From positions 1 to 52,020 of the forward strand of contig CANQGA010000003.1 of assembly GCA_947600145.1 (NCBI GenBank): DNA of 52,020 nucleotides, read 5' to 3'. Below, one piece after another: positions 1 through 9,596 of this stretch. The number at the start of each line of letters is the position of its first letter. Within the stretch, counting starts at the first letter, position 1. Origin of the DNA: an uncultured Lachnospiraceae bacterium (GTDB lineage Bacteria > Bacillota > Clostridia > Lachnospirales > Lachnospiraceae). A program made the translations under genes and the position numbers. Under the pieces are notes generated by a model. It ran no database searches. It was not told the DNA's origin and saw only the letters and a program-made list of their open reading frames with translations.

Positions 1-326
1 TTATCGCAGTGGTTGACCGGGATCAGGATCCGTTTCGCGCCGCTTTGGGCCACAGCCAGCGCCATGGCGGGAGTGATCTCTCCATACAGCGCGTCGGCGA
101 TCACGATGCCGATGGGCCCGATGATCACATCCGCCTTCCGGCAGCCCACGATCACCGCGTTCTCACCGGTGGCGGCGTGGTCAGCCCCGGCCCTCAGCAT
201 GGCCGATGCCGCCGCCGAATTTGTCCCGACGGCGGTAATGACCGCGTCCGGCAGGCTCTTTTTCACGGCCGCCACCAGCTGCCGCCCGATGCCGCCGCCC
301 TGGGCGTCAATAATAAGCACATTCAT
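1..326 (-). CDS. DUF3842-like protein (C-terminus truncated by window edge)
   Basis: Minus-strand reading from ATG at 326 gives MNVLIIDAQGGGIGRQLVAAVKKSLPDAVITAVGTNSAATSAMLRAGADHAATGENAVIVGCRKADVIIGPIGIVIADALYGEITPAMA..., open to the edge; resembles the DUF3842 family. Confidence 0.75.
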   Translation of the reverse strand, partial: MNVLIIDAQGGGIGRQLVAAVKKSLPDAVITAVGTNSAAASAMLRAGADHAATGENAVIVGCRKADVIIGPIGIVIADALYGEITPAMALAVAQSGAKRILIPVNHCD

Positions 327-348
327 CCTTCCACCGTCCCAGCCCTTC

Positions 349-1470
349 TCAATGGTCAAAACACTTCGAGACCTTCTTCAGGTTCTCGATGACCGGCAGA
401 TGCTGCGGGCATACGCCCTCGCACTGGCCGCAGCCGACGCAGTCCCGCGCCCGGCCGAATTTCAGCGCAAGCACGTCGTAGCTGGCGAAGCTGGAGGTCC
501 AGCCCTTCTCTTCCATATTTTCCCGCTGCACCGCGTTATACAGAGAGAAATACTGGGGGATCGCGATCTTCATCGGGCACCCGGACGTGCAGTAGGAACA
601 GCCCGTGCACGGGATCGCGGTCTGACTGTTGATGATCGCCGCGGCCTTATGGCAGATCTCCTTCTCCTCATCGGTAAGCGGCTTAAAATCATTCATAGAA
701 CTGATATTGTCCTTCATCTGTTCCACGTCCGACATGCCGGATAGCACCACCATCACATGGTCCAGAGAAGCCGCGTAGCGCAGCGCCCAGCTTGGCACGG
801 ACCTGTCCGGATCGTGATCCTTAAACAGCTTCTCCGCCTCCGCCGGGACGCGGGCCAATGTGCCGCCCTTCACCGGTTCCATCACGATCACCGGCTTGCC
901 GTGCTTTGCGGCCGTCTCATAGCAGGCCCTTGACTGGATCCACTCGCTCTCCCAGTCCAGATAGTTGATCTGCAGCTGGACGAACTCCATCTCCGGGTAC
1001 TTCGTCAGAAGCTCATCCAGAAGCTCGGCGGAATCATGGAACGAAAAACCCGCGTGCCGGACAAGCCCCTGGGCCTTCTTCTCCAGAAGCCAGTTGAAAC
1101 AGTCGTATTTCTCATACTTCGGCAGCATTGCGCTCTCGATCCCATGGAGCAGATAATAGTCAAAATACCCGGCGCCGGTCTGCTCAAGCTGCTCGTTAAA
1201 CACCCGGTCCCGATCCTCAAACGAATCGAAAAATCCCGCGTGAAGCTTGGTCGCCAGCGTAAAGCTGTCCCTCGGGTACCGGTCCACCAGCGCCTTCTTC
1301 GCCACGCTCTGGCTGGCGAACCCGTTATACATGATCGCGGTGTCAAAATATGTAAATCCGTTCTCCATGAACAGATCCACCATCTCCTTCACCTGCTCGA
1401 TATCCACGTCGGCCGCGTTTGTCTTATCCAGCGTCGGCATGCGCATCAGGCCAAAACCAAGTTTCTTCAT
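349..1470 (-). CDS. Aldo/keto reductase with C-terminal 4Fe-4S ferredoxin-like domain
   Basis: MKKLGFGLMRMP start, AKR motifs (FDTAIMYNG, VMEPVKGG), C-terminal CTGCSYCTSGCP and CVGCGQCEGVCPQHL clusters. Confidence 0.92.
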   Translation of the reverse strand: MKKLGFGLMRMPTLDKTNAADVDIEQVKEMVDLFMENGFTYFDTAIMYNGFASQSVAKKALVDRYPRDSFTLATKLHAGFFDSFEDRDRVFNEQLEQTGAGYFDYYLLHGIESAMLPKYEKYDCFNWLLEKKAQGLVRHAGFSFHDSAELLDELLTKYPEMEFVQLQINYLDWESEWIQSRACYETAAKHGKPVIVMEPVKGGTLARVPAEAEKLFKDHDPDRSVPSWALRYAASLDHVMVVLSGMSDVEQMKDNISSMNDFKPLTDEEKEICHKAAAIINSQTAIPCTGCSYCTSGCPMKIAIPQYFSLYNAVQRENMEEKGWTSSFASYDVLALKFGRARDCVGCGQCEGVCPQHLPVIENLKKVSKCFDH

Positions 1471-1496
1471 GTTGTTCCTCCTTTTATTTCTTTCAT

Positions 1497-2609
1497 TTAT
1501 TTCAGCATCTCCCCGCACTGCTTCAGGTAATCCACGATCGTAAGATGCTGCGGGCAGGAACGCTCACACTGACGGCACGCAATGCAGTCGGAAGCCCTGC
1601 TGCCTTCCGGAATCCTGCCGTACTGCTCCTTCGCCTGAGCCGTCTGGCCATTGCCCAGCTGCAGGTTGGCGGCGGCGAAGATATCCGGGATGGGGATCTG
1701 CTTCGGACAGCCGTCCGTACAGTAATGACAGGCCGTGCAGGGGATCTCCGCGGAATTGCCCAGGAGCTTCTGCGCCTGGCGGATGATCTTCTGCTCCTCC
1801 TCGTTCAGAGGCTGAAAATCCTTCATATAGGAAATATTATCCTTCATCTGCTCCACGCTGGACATCCCGGAGAGCACGGTGATAATGCCGTCCAGGGACG
1901 CCGCGAAACGGATCGCCCACGACGCCGGGGACATCTCCGGCGCGTAATCCTGCATGAGCTTCCGCACCTCCTTCGGCGGGTTGGCCAGCTTGCCGCCCTT
2001 CACCGGCTCCATCACAACGATGGATTTGCCGTGCCTGCGCGCCACCTCATAGTTGGCGCGGGAGCTGACATTCGGATTGTTCCAGTCGGCGTAGTTGATC
2101 TGGAGCTGGACGAAATCCACCTCCGGATGTTCGTTCAGCAGCTGATCCAGAAGCTCCGGCCCGGAATGGAACGAAAAACCGAAATGCCTGATCAGCCCTT
2201 CCTCCTTCCGCTCCTTGACGAAGTCCCAGATATGATATTTGTCATATCTGGTGTAGGTGTTCGTCATCAGGCAATGGAGCAGATAGTAATCAAAATACCC
2301 CGCGCCGGTGCGCTCCAGACTCTTGTAGAACTGCTCCCTGGCGCTCTTCTCATTATGGCACATCAGAAACGCGTTAAGCTTGGTCGCCAGCGTATAGGAA
2401 TCCCTGGGATAGCGGTCCACAAGCGCTTTCCTGATATCCTGCTCGGAAGTGCCGTAGACAAAAGCGGTATCAAAATAAGTAAAACCGGCTTCCATGAACA
2501 GATCGACCATTTTCTTCACCTGTTCGAGATCGGTAAGCAGAACCTTCCTCGGCAGACGCATCAGTCCGAACCCCAGCTTCGGGGTCTCCCGGCCAAAATA
2601 ATCCTGCAT
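1497..2609 (-). CDS. Aldo/keto reductase with C-terminal 4Fe-4S ferredoxin-like domain (paralog of neighbour)
   Basis: PKLGFGLMRLPRK, YFDTAFVYG, VMEPVKGGKLANPP, CTACHYCTDGCPKQI and CIACRQCERSCPQHL; collinear with the 349-1470 protein. Confidence 0.92.
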   Translation of the reverse strand: MQDYFGRETPKLGFGLMRLPRKVLLTDLEQVKKMVDLFMEAGFTYFDTAFVYGTSEQDIRKALVDRYPRDSYTLATKLNAFLMCHNEKSAREQFYKSLERTGAGYFDYYLLHCLMTNTYTRYDKYHIWDFVKERKEEGLIRHFGFSFHSGPELLDQLLNEHPEVDFVQLQINYADWNNPNVSSRANYEVARRHGKSIVVMEPVKGGKLANPPKEVRKLMQDYAPEMSPASWAIRFAASLDGIITVLSGMSSVEQMKDNISYMKDFQPLNEEEQKIIRQAQKLLGNSAEIPCTACHYCTDGCPKQIPIPDIFAAANLQLGNGQTAQAKEQYGRIPEGSRASDCIACRQCERSCPQHLTIVDYLKQCGEMLK

Positions 2610-2778
2610 GATACCTGTCCTCCTTCCATATCCTGACGCAGACGCGGTCATTCGACCGCATACCCCGTCAGCTTTCCGATGTCCGCCTTGCTCCAGAATT
2701 CATTTTCCCAGTAAAAATCTTCCTGCAGTTCCTATTATAGTCCTTTCTTCTTCTCAATGGAAGCAAATTTTTACGCAA

Positions 2779-2826
2779 AGCAGCGGTTAACGCCCCCGCA
2801 AACGGAAAACGCTGACCGCTGCTTTT
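2779..2826. terminator. Stem-loop, probable transcription terminator downstream of the GH53 gene
   Basis: AGCAGCGGTTAACG...CGCTGACCGCTGCT inverted repeat (one mismatch plus a G-T pair) in the intergenic space. Confidence 0.5.
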
Positions 2827-2857
2827 CTTACGGCAGAACTGCTTGTCATTCCTTACG

Positions 2858-4567
2858 CTATGCGATCCTGACCAGAGAAAATCTTCGCATCATCCCATAC
2901 ATCGGCGGCGCGTCGATCCGCACGCCCACGGTGACCGTCCCTTCTTTCAACTCCAGATCCCCGATCCTGTAAAGCTCAAAGCCATGCTCCGTCGGATGGA
3001 TCACAAGCTCTTTCTCTTCCTCTCCGTACCGGGCAAACAGACGGACGTCTACTCCCGTAGTATCGGTTCCCTGAAACTCCGCCTGAAGACAGTATCGTCC
3101 CGCTTTCGTCACGACCGTCTCCTGGCTGATCCGAAACGAGAAATGTCTCGCGCATTCTACACGCAGCGCGTTGAGCGGCGGCGCCGGATACGGATCCACA
3201 AACTCGGGAAACAGCTGCGCGATCACTTCCTCTCCGCTGCTCTGGACCTGCCACCTGACCATTCCCTCGTCCCAATTCGGATCCTCCACCAGATTCACGC
3301 TGTCCGAAAGCTTCTTTTCCGCCCGGATCTCCATCTGTACAGGCCATTTCTCTTTTCCCACATATCCATGCACGACCGTGCTTCCGGCTTCCGTGCAGGA
3401 AACCGGACCGTTCTGCTGCCAGACTGCCTTCTCCTTCCGGATGCTTCCGTCCGCCAGCAGTACGGATACCGTCTCCGGCAGGGAAACGGTCTGTCCCACC
3501 TGTACCGCGGCCGGCTGCGGATCATATACCTTTACCCACTTATCCCTCTCCACATGCTCGCAGTCGAAGGAAAAGGCCTCGATCGCCTCCATCGCTTTTC
3601 CGTCCTCGTCCAGGATTCCCATATTGGCGGCCCAGTTGCCCACGCCCGCCTTCGGCGTGCATAAGGGTTCCCAGTAGAAGATCCCCTGTCCCATATGATC
3701 CGGCAGAGACGCCAGGATACTGGTGACCAGCTCGACGACCTGCCTCTGACCATGGGGATTTGCCGGGAATCCCGCTATCTTCTCCTGGATCTCGTCAATA
3801 AAGCCGTCTTCGCACTTTCTCCAGGCATGGGCGGTCTCCACGATCATGACCGGTTTATGATAATCCTGGATCAGCCGCTCCATCGTTTCCTTCAGATCCG
3901 TATACGTACCGTGCCAGAAAGGATAGTAAGACAGACCGATCAGATCAAAATCCTTCAGCCCCTCCTGAAAGGACTTCTCGAACCATTCCTTCAGGTAGAA
4001 ATATCTCCCTCCCTGATCCAGGTGGATCATGATCTTCAGATCCGGATCTCCCGCGGCCTTCGCCCCGTCGATCCCGGCATTGACCAGCTTTACCATCTGG
4101 CTGTAATTGGGCAGCTCCCCGTCCGGGAACATCAGACCGCACCGGATCTCGTTTCCGATCTGCACGACGTCCGGCATAACTCCCTGCTTTTTCAGCTCCA
4201 GGAGCGTATCCTTTGTATAATCGAAAACCGCCGCCTGCAGTTCTTCAAAGGACAGGTTCTGCCAGGCCTTCGGTTTATTCTGATGGCCCGGATCCGCCCA
4301 GAAATCCGAGTAATGAATATCCAGCATGAACTTCATGCCGTGCTCTTTGATCCGCTTTGCCATGGCAATGGTATGCTCCAGGTTGCAGTATCCGCCCGAG
4401 TGCTTAATATTTTCCGGAGTATGCCAGATGCGCAGCCGGATCGCGTTCACCCCATACTTCCCCACCAGATCAAACGGATCCATTACGGTTCCGTCCAGAT
4501 CCTTCGTCTGCATTCCTCCCGCCTCGCACTGGGGCAGGAACGAAATATCCATTCCTTTATAAAACAT
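2858..4567 (-). CDS. Glycosyl hydrolase family 53 (arabinogalactan endo-beta-1,4-galactanase), no obvious signal peptide
   Basis: MFYKGMDISFLPQCEAGG, NAIRLRIWHTP, FMLDIHYSDFWADPGHQNKPKAW, VQIGNEI, VETAHAW: GH53 signature strings. Confidence 0.92.
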   Translation of the reverse strand: MFYKGMDISFLPQCEAGGMQTKDLDGTVMDPFDLVGKYGVNAIRLRIWHTPENIKHSGGYCNLEHTIAMAKRIKEHGMKFMLDIHYSDFWADPGHQNKPKAWQNLSFEELQAAVFDYTKDTLLELKKQGVMPDVVQIGNEIRCGLMFPDGELPNYSQMVKLVNAGIDGAKAAGDPDLKIMIHLDQGGRYFYLKEWFEKSFQEGLKDFDLIGLSYYPFWHGTYTDLKETMERLIQDYHKPVMIVETAHAWRKCEDGFIDEIQEKIAGFPANPHGQRQVVELVTSILASLPDHMGQGIFYWEPLCTPKAGVGNWAANMGILDEDGKAMEAIEAFSFDCEHVERDKWVKVYDPQPAAVQVGQTVSLPETVSVLLADGSIRKEKAVWQQNGPVSCTEAGSTVVHGYVGKEKWPVQMEIRAEKKLSDSVNLVEDPNWDEGMVRWQVQSSGEEVIAQLFPEFVDPYPAPPLNALRVECARHFSFRISQETVVTKAGRYCLQAEFQGTDTTGVDVRLFARYGEEEKELVIHPTEHGFELYRIGDLELKEGTVTVGVRIDAPPMYGMMRRFSLVRIA

Positions 4568-4603
4568 TTAAACCCTCCGTCCGCATTTCACAAAATACGG
4601 TTC

Positions 4604-5593
4604 CTACTTCTTCTCCGTCGACTTTCTCATCAGGATCTCATAGTCAAGCATCGTCTTTTTCTGATACTCTCTTCCCTGCAGAAACTGGATCATCTGCTTT
4701 CCGATCACATTGCCTACGATCCGTGCCGAACAGTTTATTACCGTTACCTGCGGCATGAAGCTGTCCAGAGCGGAGCTGTTATACAGCGACGCGACCGCGA
4801 TATCCCCGGGAATGCTGTAGCCCTTGGCCTGAAGCCTTGACATCAGGCTGCTGCACAGGATGTCGTCCCCGCAGATCACGCACTCTATATTCTTATCCAT
4901 CATATCCTGGATCACGGAATCGCACAGATCCTTCCGGACTTTTCCGATATAGACCGCCTGATCCTCTCTCCGGAGCCCGTTTTTTAATATGGCGCTGCAA
5001 AACCCGTTATACCGGCTTCCGTTCACATGGATAGACAGATCGTCCATCACCAGGGCAAACTTTCGGAACCCTTTTCCGATCAGCATGGAGATCAGATTCT
5101 CCGCCGCGCCCTCATTATCGATATCCACCTGAATGACCTCGTCATACTCGCACAGCCCCGTAAGGCCCACCGGACATCCGGCTTTAAGCAGATACTGCAG
5201 CGCCTGATCATTCTCCAGACTGCTGGTCAGCAGGATCCCGTCCACTTTCTTCTGCTCCACCATTTTCCGGATGCTGGAAATATTCTGCGCCATACTGACC
5301 GTGATCATGGTGGTGTAGTCCAGCAGGGCGGTCGTTTCACATATGCCCAGCAGACATTCCAGAAAATACGGGTTCCCATTGACATATATGTCATTCGGAA
5401 ACACCACGCCCAGCGTTCTTGTCGCCGTATCCGTTCTCCTGTTTTCTTCGATGTTCAGTTCCTGCTCTCTCACAAAATTCCGGATCCTGGTCACCGTCTC
5501 CCTGCCGATCCTCCCTTTTCCGGACAATGCCCGGGAGACCGTGCTTTTCGACAATCCCAGTTCTCTCGCTATGTCTTCCTGTCTCATTATCAA
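4604..5593 (-). CDS. LacI family transcriptional regulator
   Basis: MRQEDIARELGLSKSTVSRALSGKGRIGRETVTRI N-terminal HTH plus periplasmic-binding-protein-like core. Confidence 0.93.
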   Translation of the reverse strand: MIMRQEDIARELGLSKSTVSRALSGKGRIGRETVTRIRNFVREQELNIEENRRTDTATRTLGVVFPNDIYVNGNPYFLECLLGICETTALLDYTTMITVSMAQNISSIRKMVEQKKVDGILLTSSLENDQALQYLLKAGCPVGLTGLCEYDEVIQVDIDNEGAAENLISMLIGKGFRKFALVMDDLSIHVNGSRYNGFCSAILKNGLRREDQAVYIGKVRKDLCDSVIQDMMDKNIECVICGDDILCSSLMSRLQAKGYSIPGDIAVASLYNSSALDSFMPQVTVINCSARIVGNVIGKQMIQFLQGREYQKKTMLDYEILMRKSTEKK

Positions 5594-7386
5594 CCCTTAA
5601 CCGTGCGCCCCATATAGGCAATCGTGCCGTCTTCATTCCTGGAGTACCTGCAGAAGAATTCATCCCACACCATCCGGGCCACTTCACGGGTATAGGTATG
5701 CGGCCACCCTTCCACACCGGTAAACCGCACCATCGGCACCTGCTCTGCGTTGCAGGAAATGATGTGGCGGTATATTCCGTTCTCATACCGCTGCGCCTGA
5801 CCCCAGTCTGTATGATTGCGTGCGCACAGTGTCCTGACTCCCGTCAGATTCCTTCCTCCTTCTGTCAGATTCCAGCCTTCGCCCATGTCGAACTCACCCA
5901 TGATGTACCAGACGGGCCTCTCTATACCGTCTTCCGGCACTTTCACTCCCGACCCGGGCAGATAGGACTCCATGCCGCCCACCGGCGCAAATGCCGCAAA
6001 TTTCTCCGGCATCAGCCGCATCAGGCACTGGGTCATCGCCGCGCCGTTGGAATGTCCGGTGAGATAGATCCGGGAGGTATCGATCGGATACTCGCTCTCC
6101 ATCACCTGCAGCAGACGCTTAAAATACAGGACGTCCCTCGCATCGGTATCCTCCTCGGTCACACCGCAGTCCCACCAGTTGGTAGGGCACATCGGCCTGT
6201 GATTCCCTTTGCTGTAAAATCGCTGGTTAAACCGCGGATACGCCGTGGTATACACGACGAAAAAGCCTCTCTCTTCCGCCACCGCGTGCCAGTATGTATT
6301 ATCCGCGAAAAACACCCCGTTACAGGAAAAGCCATGGCTCGCGATCACAAGCGGCAGCTTCCTCTCCGGATCCTTCTTATAAGCCGACGGCTCATAAATA
6401 TGGAACTGCCGTTTCAGCCCTCCGGCCTCGATGTCCCGGCGGATCAGCCCCAGCGTCTCCTCCGTTCCCGCGAACTGAACGTCCCCGTTCCCGCAGTCGC
6501 GCCAGCGCTTATATTGTGTCACGAAGCCCAGCATTCTGTCAACCAGTTCATTTCCCGCAAGCGGATTTTTCTCACTGTACCAGACTCTTTCCGCCCGCGC
6601 TCCCTGAATCGGATGCGCCCCGCCGCCGAACCGCGGGGCCCAGATCTGCGCCGCGTCATTCCGCACAGGCTCCCCTTCGCACTGATTCGCCTCTTTCATA
6701 AAGGCAAGAAGCCGTTTCCCGTCCTCGCTTCCGTCTATGATCCATGCCGGCAAAGAGCACTGCGCCTTCGATACTGACCGGTCGCCATCCGACGGAAGTC
6801 CCCTCAGCAGATGATCCACTTCCTCCGAGAATCCGGATTCCCCGGTCACCGCAAAAGCAGCCAACGTACTCCCATAGAGAATAGAAAACAAAGAGGCCAT
6901 GTAAGCGCCGCTTCCGAATCCCATTGCATAATGGGAGCATACCGTGGGAATACAGTACTGGTTATCCTGGGACTCCAAAAGGATCCTCAGTACAAAATCC
7001 ATGTCCTTTCCGGGTGACTGCCTATTCCAGTCCCCGTCCGGCGCGATAAACACACCTACCGTTTCATATTTCTCCAGAAGTCTTCCCCACTCACAGGTCT
7101 GATACAGCGCTTCCGCCGTCTGCCCCGCCCCCGCAAAGATGAATGCCAGATTTCCCGCGTGACGGGCTGTCGACGGCACATAAAAGCCGTATTCCCGCTC
7201 TTCTCCCTGCTGGTTTCTGACAGAACCATGATAGAATCCGGTATGGATCATACGGTATGGATCCTCCGGATCTACCTGCGGCTGTTCGATCTGTCTGGGC
7301 GGATTCCCGCCTGGCAGCCGCTCCTCCAGCGAATCTCTCAATCTGTTAAAATCCGATTTAAAATAAAAATAATTATAATCAGCCAT
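5590..7386 (-). CDS. PHB depolymerase/esterase-like alpha/beta hydrolase with two tandem hydrolase-like halves
   Basis: C-terminal half LVIASHGFSCNG...TNWWDCG...IYLTGHSNGAAMTQ; N-terminal half LAFIFAGAGQTAEAL...HYAMGFGSGAYMASLF. 4-nt overlap with the LacI gene. Confidence 0.78.
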   Translation of the reverse strand: MADYNYFYFKSDFNRLRDSLEERLPGGNPPRQIEQPQVDPEDPYRMIHTGFYHGSVRNQQGEEREYGFYVPSTARHAGNLAFIFAGAGQTAEALYQTCEWGRLLEKYETVGVFIAPDGDWNRQSPGKDMDFVLRILLESQDNQYCIPTVCSHYAMGFGSGAYMASLFSILYGSTLAAFAVTGESGFSEEVDHLLRGLPSDGDRSVSKAQCSLPAWIIDGSEDGKRLLAFMKEANQCEGEPVRNDAAQIWAPRFGGGAHPIQGARAERVWYSEKNPLAGNELVDRMLGFVTQYKRWRDCGNGDVQFAGTEETLGLIRRDIEAGGLKRQFHIYEPSAYKKDPERKLPLVIASHGFSCNGVFFADNTYWHAVAEERGFFVVYTTAYPRFNQRFYSKGNHRPMCPTNWWDCGVTEEDTDARDVLYFKRLLQVMESEYPIDTSRIYLTGHSNGAAMTQCLMRLMPEKFAAFAPVGGMESYLPGSGVKVPEDGIERPVWYIMGEFDMGEGWNLTEGGRNLTGVRTLCARNHTDWGQAQRYENGIYRHIISCNAEQVPMVRFTGVEGWPHTYTREVARMVWDEFFCRYSRNEDGTIAYMGRTVKG

Positions 7387-7407
7387 CCCCGTTCTCCTTA
7401 ATTCCTG

Positions 7408-9549
7408 TTATTCCGCTTCGATACAGTATTCCGGCAGCAGCGCCGCATCCAGAAGTCCGCACCCTTCCTTCACCGGCAGGTCGTAATATACCTCGGTACC
7501 GTAGCTGCAGGGCAGCGGATTATCGCTCGCATAGATCCGAAGGACCAGCTCCTGCGGATAACCGAACCTCCTCAGGGCAAAATGCCATCTCTCGCCGTTG
7601 GTAAACCAGTCGTCCACCAGCCTGCCTTCCTGATACACCTCTGCCCGGTCCCCCACATAATCCACCGAAGCATAGAGCTGATGCACCGCGTCCTTTTGGT
7701 ATCCGCCCATCCTGAGCCGGTATTCCTTCCAGAGCAGCTTCCCCTGGGCGTCGTGTTCTTCGCGTATAAGCTCGGTCTCCGCTGTCGGGTGGGCGGGTTC
7801 GGCCGCAGATACAGTTATATATTCCGCGTCTCCGTGTTCCCGGTAAACTTTTATCGTCTCCCCGGTCGCTTTTGTGAGCAGATATTTCCTGCCGTTTTGC
7901 TCGATCAGGCAGCTGTCTCCGTTCTCCACAATATACAGAGCGCCGTCCATCCGGAAAGCCCTGTTCGCCTCTTCCGTACGCAGCACCACGATATTTCCTG
8001 CCCCGTCTTCCCACTCAAACAGCGGCTTCTCCAGATCGGTGTAGAAAAACACCCTTTCGCCGATCCTGCACAGGATGCCCGCGTTCGTCGTCAGCAGCTT
8101 CTTCTCCCCCACCGGCAGACCGAACGGAATGATCGAACACTCGCCCGTTTTCAGGCTCAGATGCGGGATCGTCACGGTGCCCTTTTCCGTGACCAGATCG
8201 ACGTAGAAATCCTCGTGAGGCTCCATCCTTCTCCTTCTCTGGTGGTTGCTCAGAAACAGGAAGCCCAAACCCGTTTCATGATCCATCCGGACAGCGGCGC
8301 GGATCGTATGCATATCCTCCGGCGACTCCGGCAGCACGCGCGGGAAATGGATCTCCGCGCCGGCCAGGCACTCCCCGAAATCCTCGATCAGGAAATGCTG
8401 CTTTTTCAGCCTTCCGTAGCTTTCATTCAGCTCGCCTGATTCCCGGATACAGGTCTGGAAATCGTAGCTCTTTACCGGAAGATTGTTGTATACGTCCGTT
8501 GCCTGCGATTCCTGCAGCGTACTGTATTTTCCGTCCGGATTGATCCCGCCGTGATACATATAATAGCCGGGCATGTTCCCCCCGCTGCCCAGAATGCACA
8601 GCGCCTGCGCCTCTATGTCCTCCGGCCAGGGATAGGTCCTCCGGTGGCTGGTAGGCTGGATCCCCGCTCCCAGCTCCGCCGTGATCCACGGATACCGGTA
8701 CATATCGTAGCTCATCGTCCTGCCGTCATGGCTCTTGCGGTCCGAACCGATCGTATTATCTATCTTATAGGAGGAGAACAGGAAATTCCTGCTTGCCGGC
8801 ATTTCCTTCGTATGGGTAGCCCAGGGCGCGTCCACATAGCCGCCCAGCGCCGGGAGCGTTTCATCTTCCAGCACATAGGAGCCCCATCCGGTGGCGGAGT
8901 AATAGGGAACCTCGAATCCGGCCTCGATGACCATTTTCTTAAGCATCTTCATGTGGGCCAATCCCTTTTCGCTCTCGGCCGGTCCGCCGCAGTGTCCGTA
9001 CTCGTTCTCCAGCTGTACGCCGATTATGGGGCCGCCGTCCCTGCACATCATCCCCGCGCACTGCTCGCCCAGCTTTCCGAAATATTTCTCCACATATCCC
9101 AGGTATTCGGGTTCATTGACGCGCACCTTATCCGGCCCCATTTTAGCGATCCAGTCCGGAAATCCTCCGTTCCTGCACTCCCCGTGGGCCCAGGGACCGA
9201 TCCGCAGCCATACCTTAAGTCCGGTTTTCTGACACAGTTCCAGAAAATGCCTCAGGTTCCGGCAGCCGGTGAAATCCCACTCTCCTTCTTTCTCCTCGTG
9301 GTGGATCCAGAAAACATAGCTCGCAACGACCTCTATGCCTCCTGCTTTCATTTTTAACAGCTCTTCTTCCCAGCTTTCCGCTTCATACCTGGAATAATGG
9401 AACTCTCCCATGACCGGAAGGATCCTTTTCCCGTTTTTCAGCAGGCTGATATTATCCACCTGATAAAGATTCCCTTCCTTGTCCCTGCCGCTCATAGGGA
9501 GCAGTTCCGGCGCTTTCTTTCCAGAAATGAGATCGATCTGAACGTTCAT
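7408..9549 (-). CDS. Glycoside hydrolase family 35 beta-galactosidase-like protein
   Basis: GEFHYSRYEAESWEEELLKMKAGGIEVVASYVFWIHHEEKEGEWDFTG, LRIGPWAHGECRNGGFPDWI, GVQLENEYG. Confidence 0.92.
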   Translation of the reverse strand: MNVQIDLISGKKAPELLPMSGRDKEGNLYQVDNISLLKNGKRILPVMGEFHYSRYEAESWEEELLKMKAGGIEVVASYVFWIHHEEKEGEWDFTGCRNLRHFLELCQKTGLKVWLRIGPWAHGECRNGGFPDWIAKMGPDKVRVNEPEYLGYVEKYFGKLGEQCAGMMCRDGGPIIGVQLENEYGHCGGPAESEKGLAHMKMLKKMVIEAGFEVPYYSATGWGSYVLEDETLPALGGYVDAPWATHTKEMPASRNFLFSSYKIDNTIGSDRKSHDGRTMSYDMYRYPWITAELGAGIQPTSHRRTYPWPEDIEAQALCILGSGGNMPGYYMYHGGINPDGKYSTLQESQATDVYNNLPVKSYDFQTCIRESGELNESYGRLKKQHFLIEDFGECLAGAEIHFPRVLPESPEDMHTIRAAVRMDHETGLGFLFLSNHQRRRRMEPHEDFYVDLVTEKGTVTIPHLSLKTGECSIIPFGLPVGEKKLLTTNAGILCRIGERVFFYTDLEKPLFEWEDGAGNIVVLRTEEANRAFRMDGALYIVENGDSCLIEQNGRKYLLTKATGETIKVYREHGDAEYITVSAAEPAHPTAETELIREEHDAQGKLLWKEYRLRMGGYQKDAVHQLYASVDYVGDRAEVYQEGRLVDDWFTNGERWHFALRRFGYPQELVLRIYASDNPLPCSYGTEVYYDLPVKEGCGLLDAALLPEYCIEAE

Positions 9550-9596
9550 ATTATCCCTTTCTATATGGAAACTTCCGATATTCTTAAACTATAACA

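Noticed and set aside
5419-6777. 452-aa plus-strand ORF
   Set aside because: Antisense to the LacI and esterase genes; Pro/Arg/His-rich composition typical of GC-rich shadow ORFs, with no family motifs.
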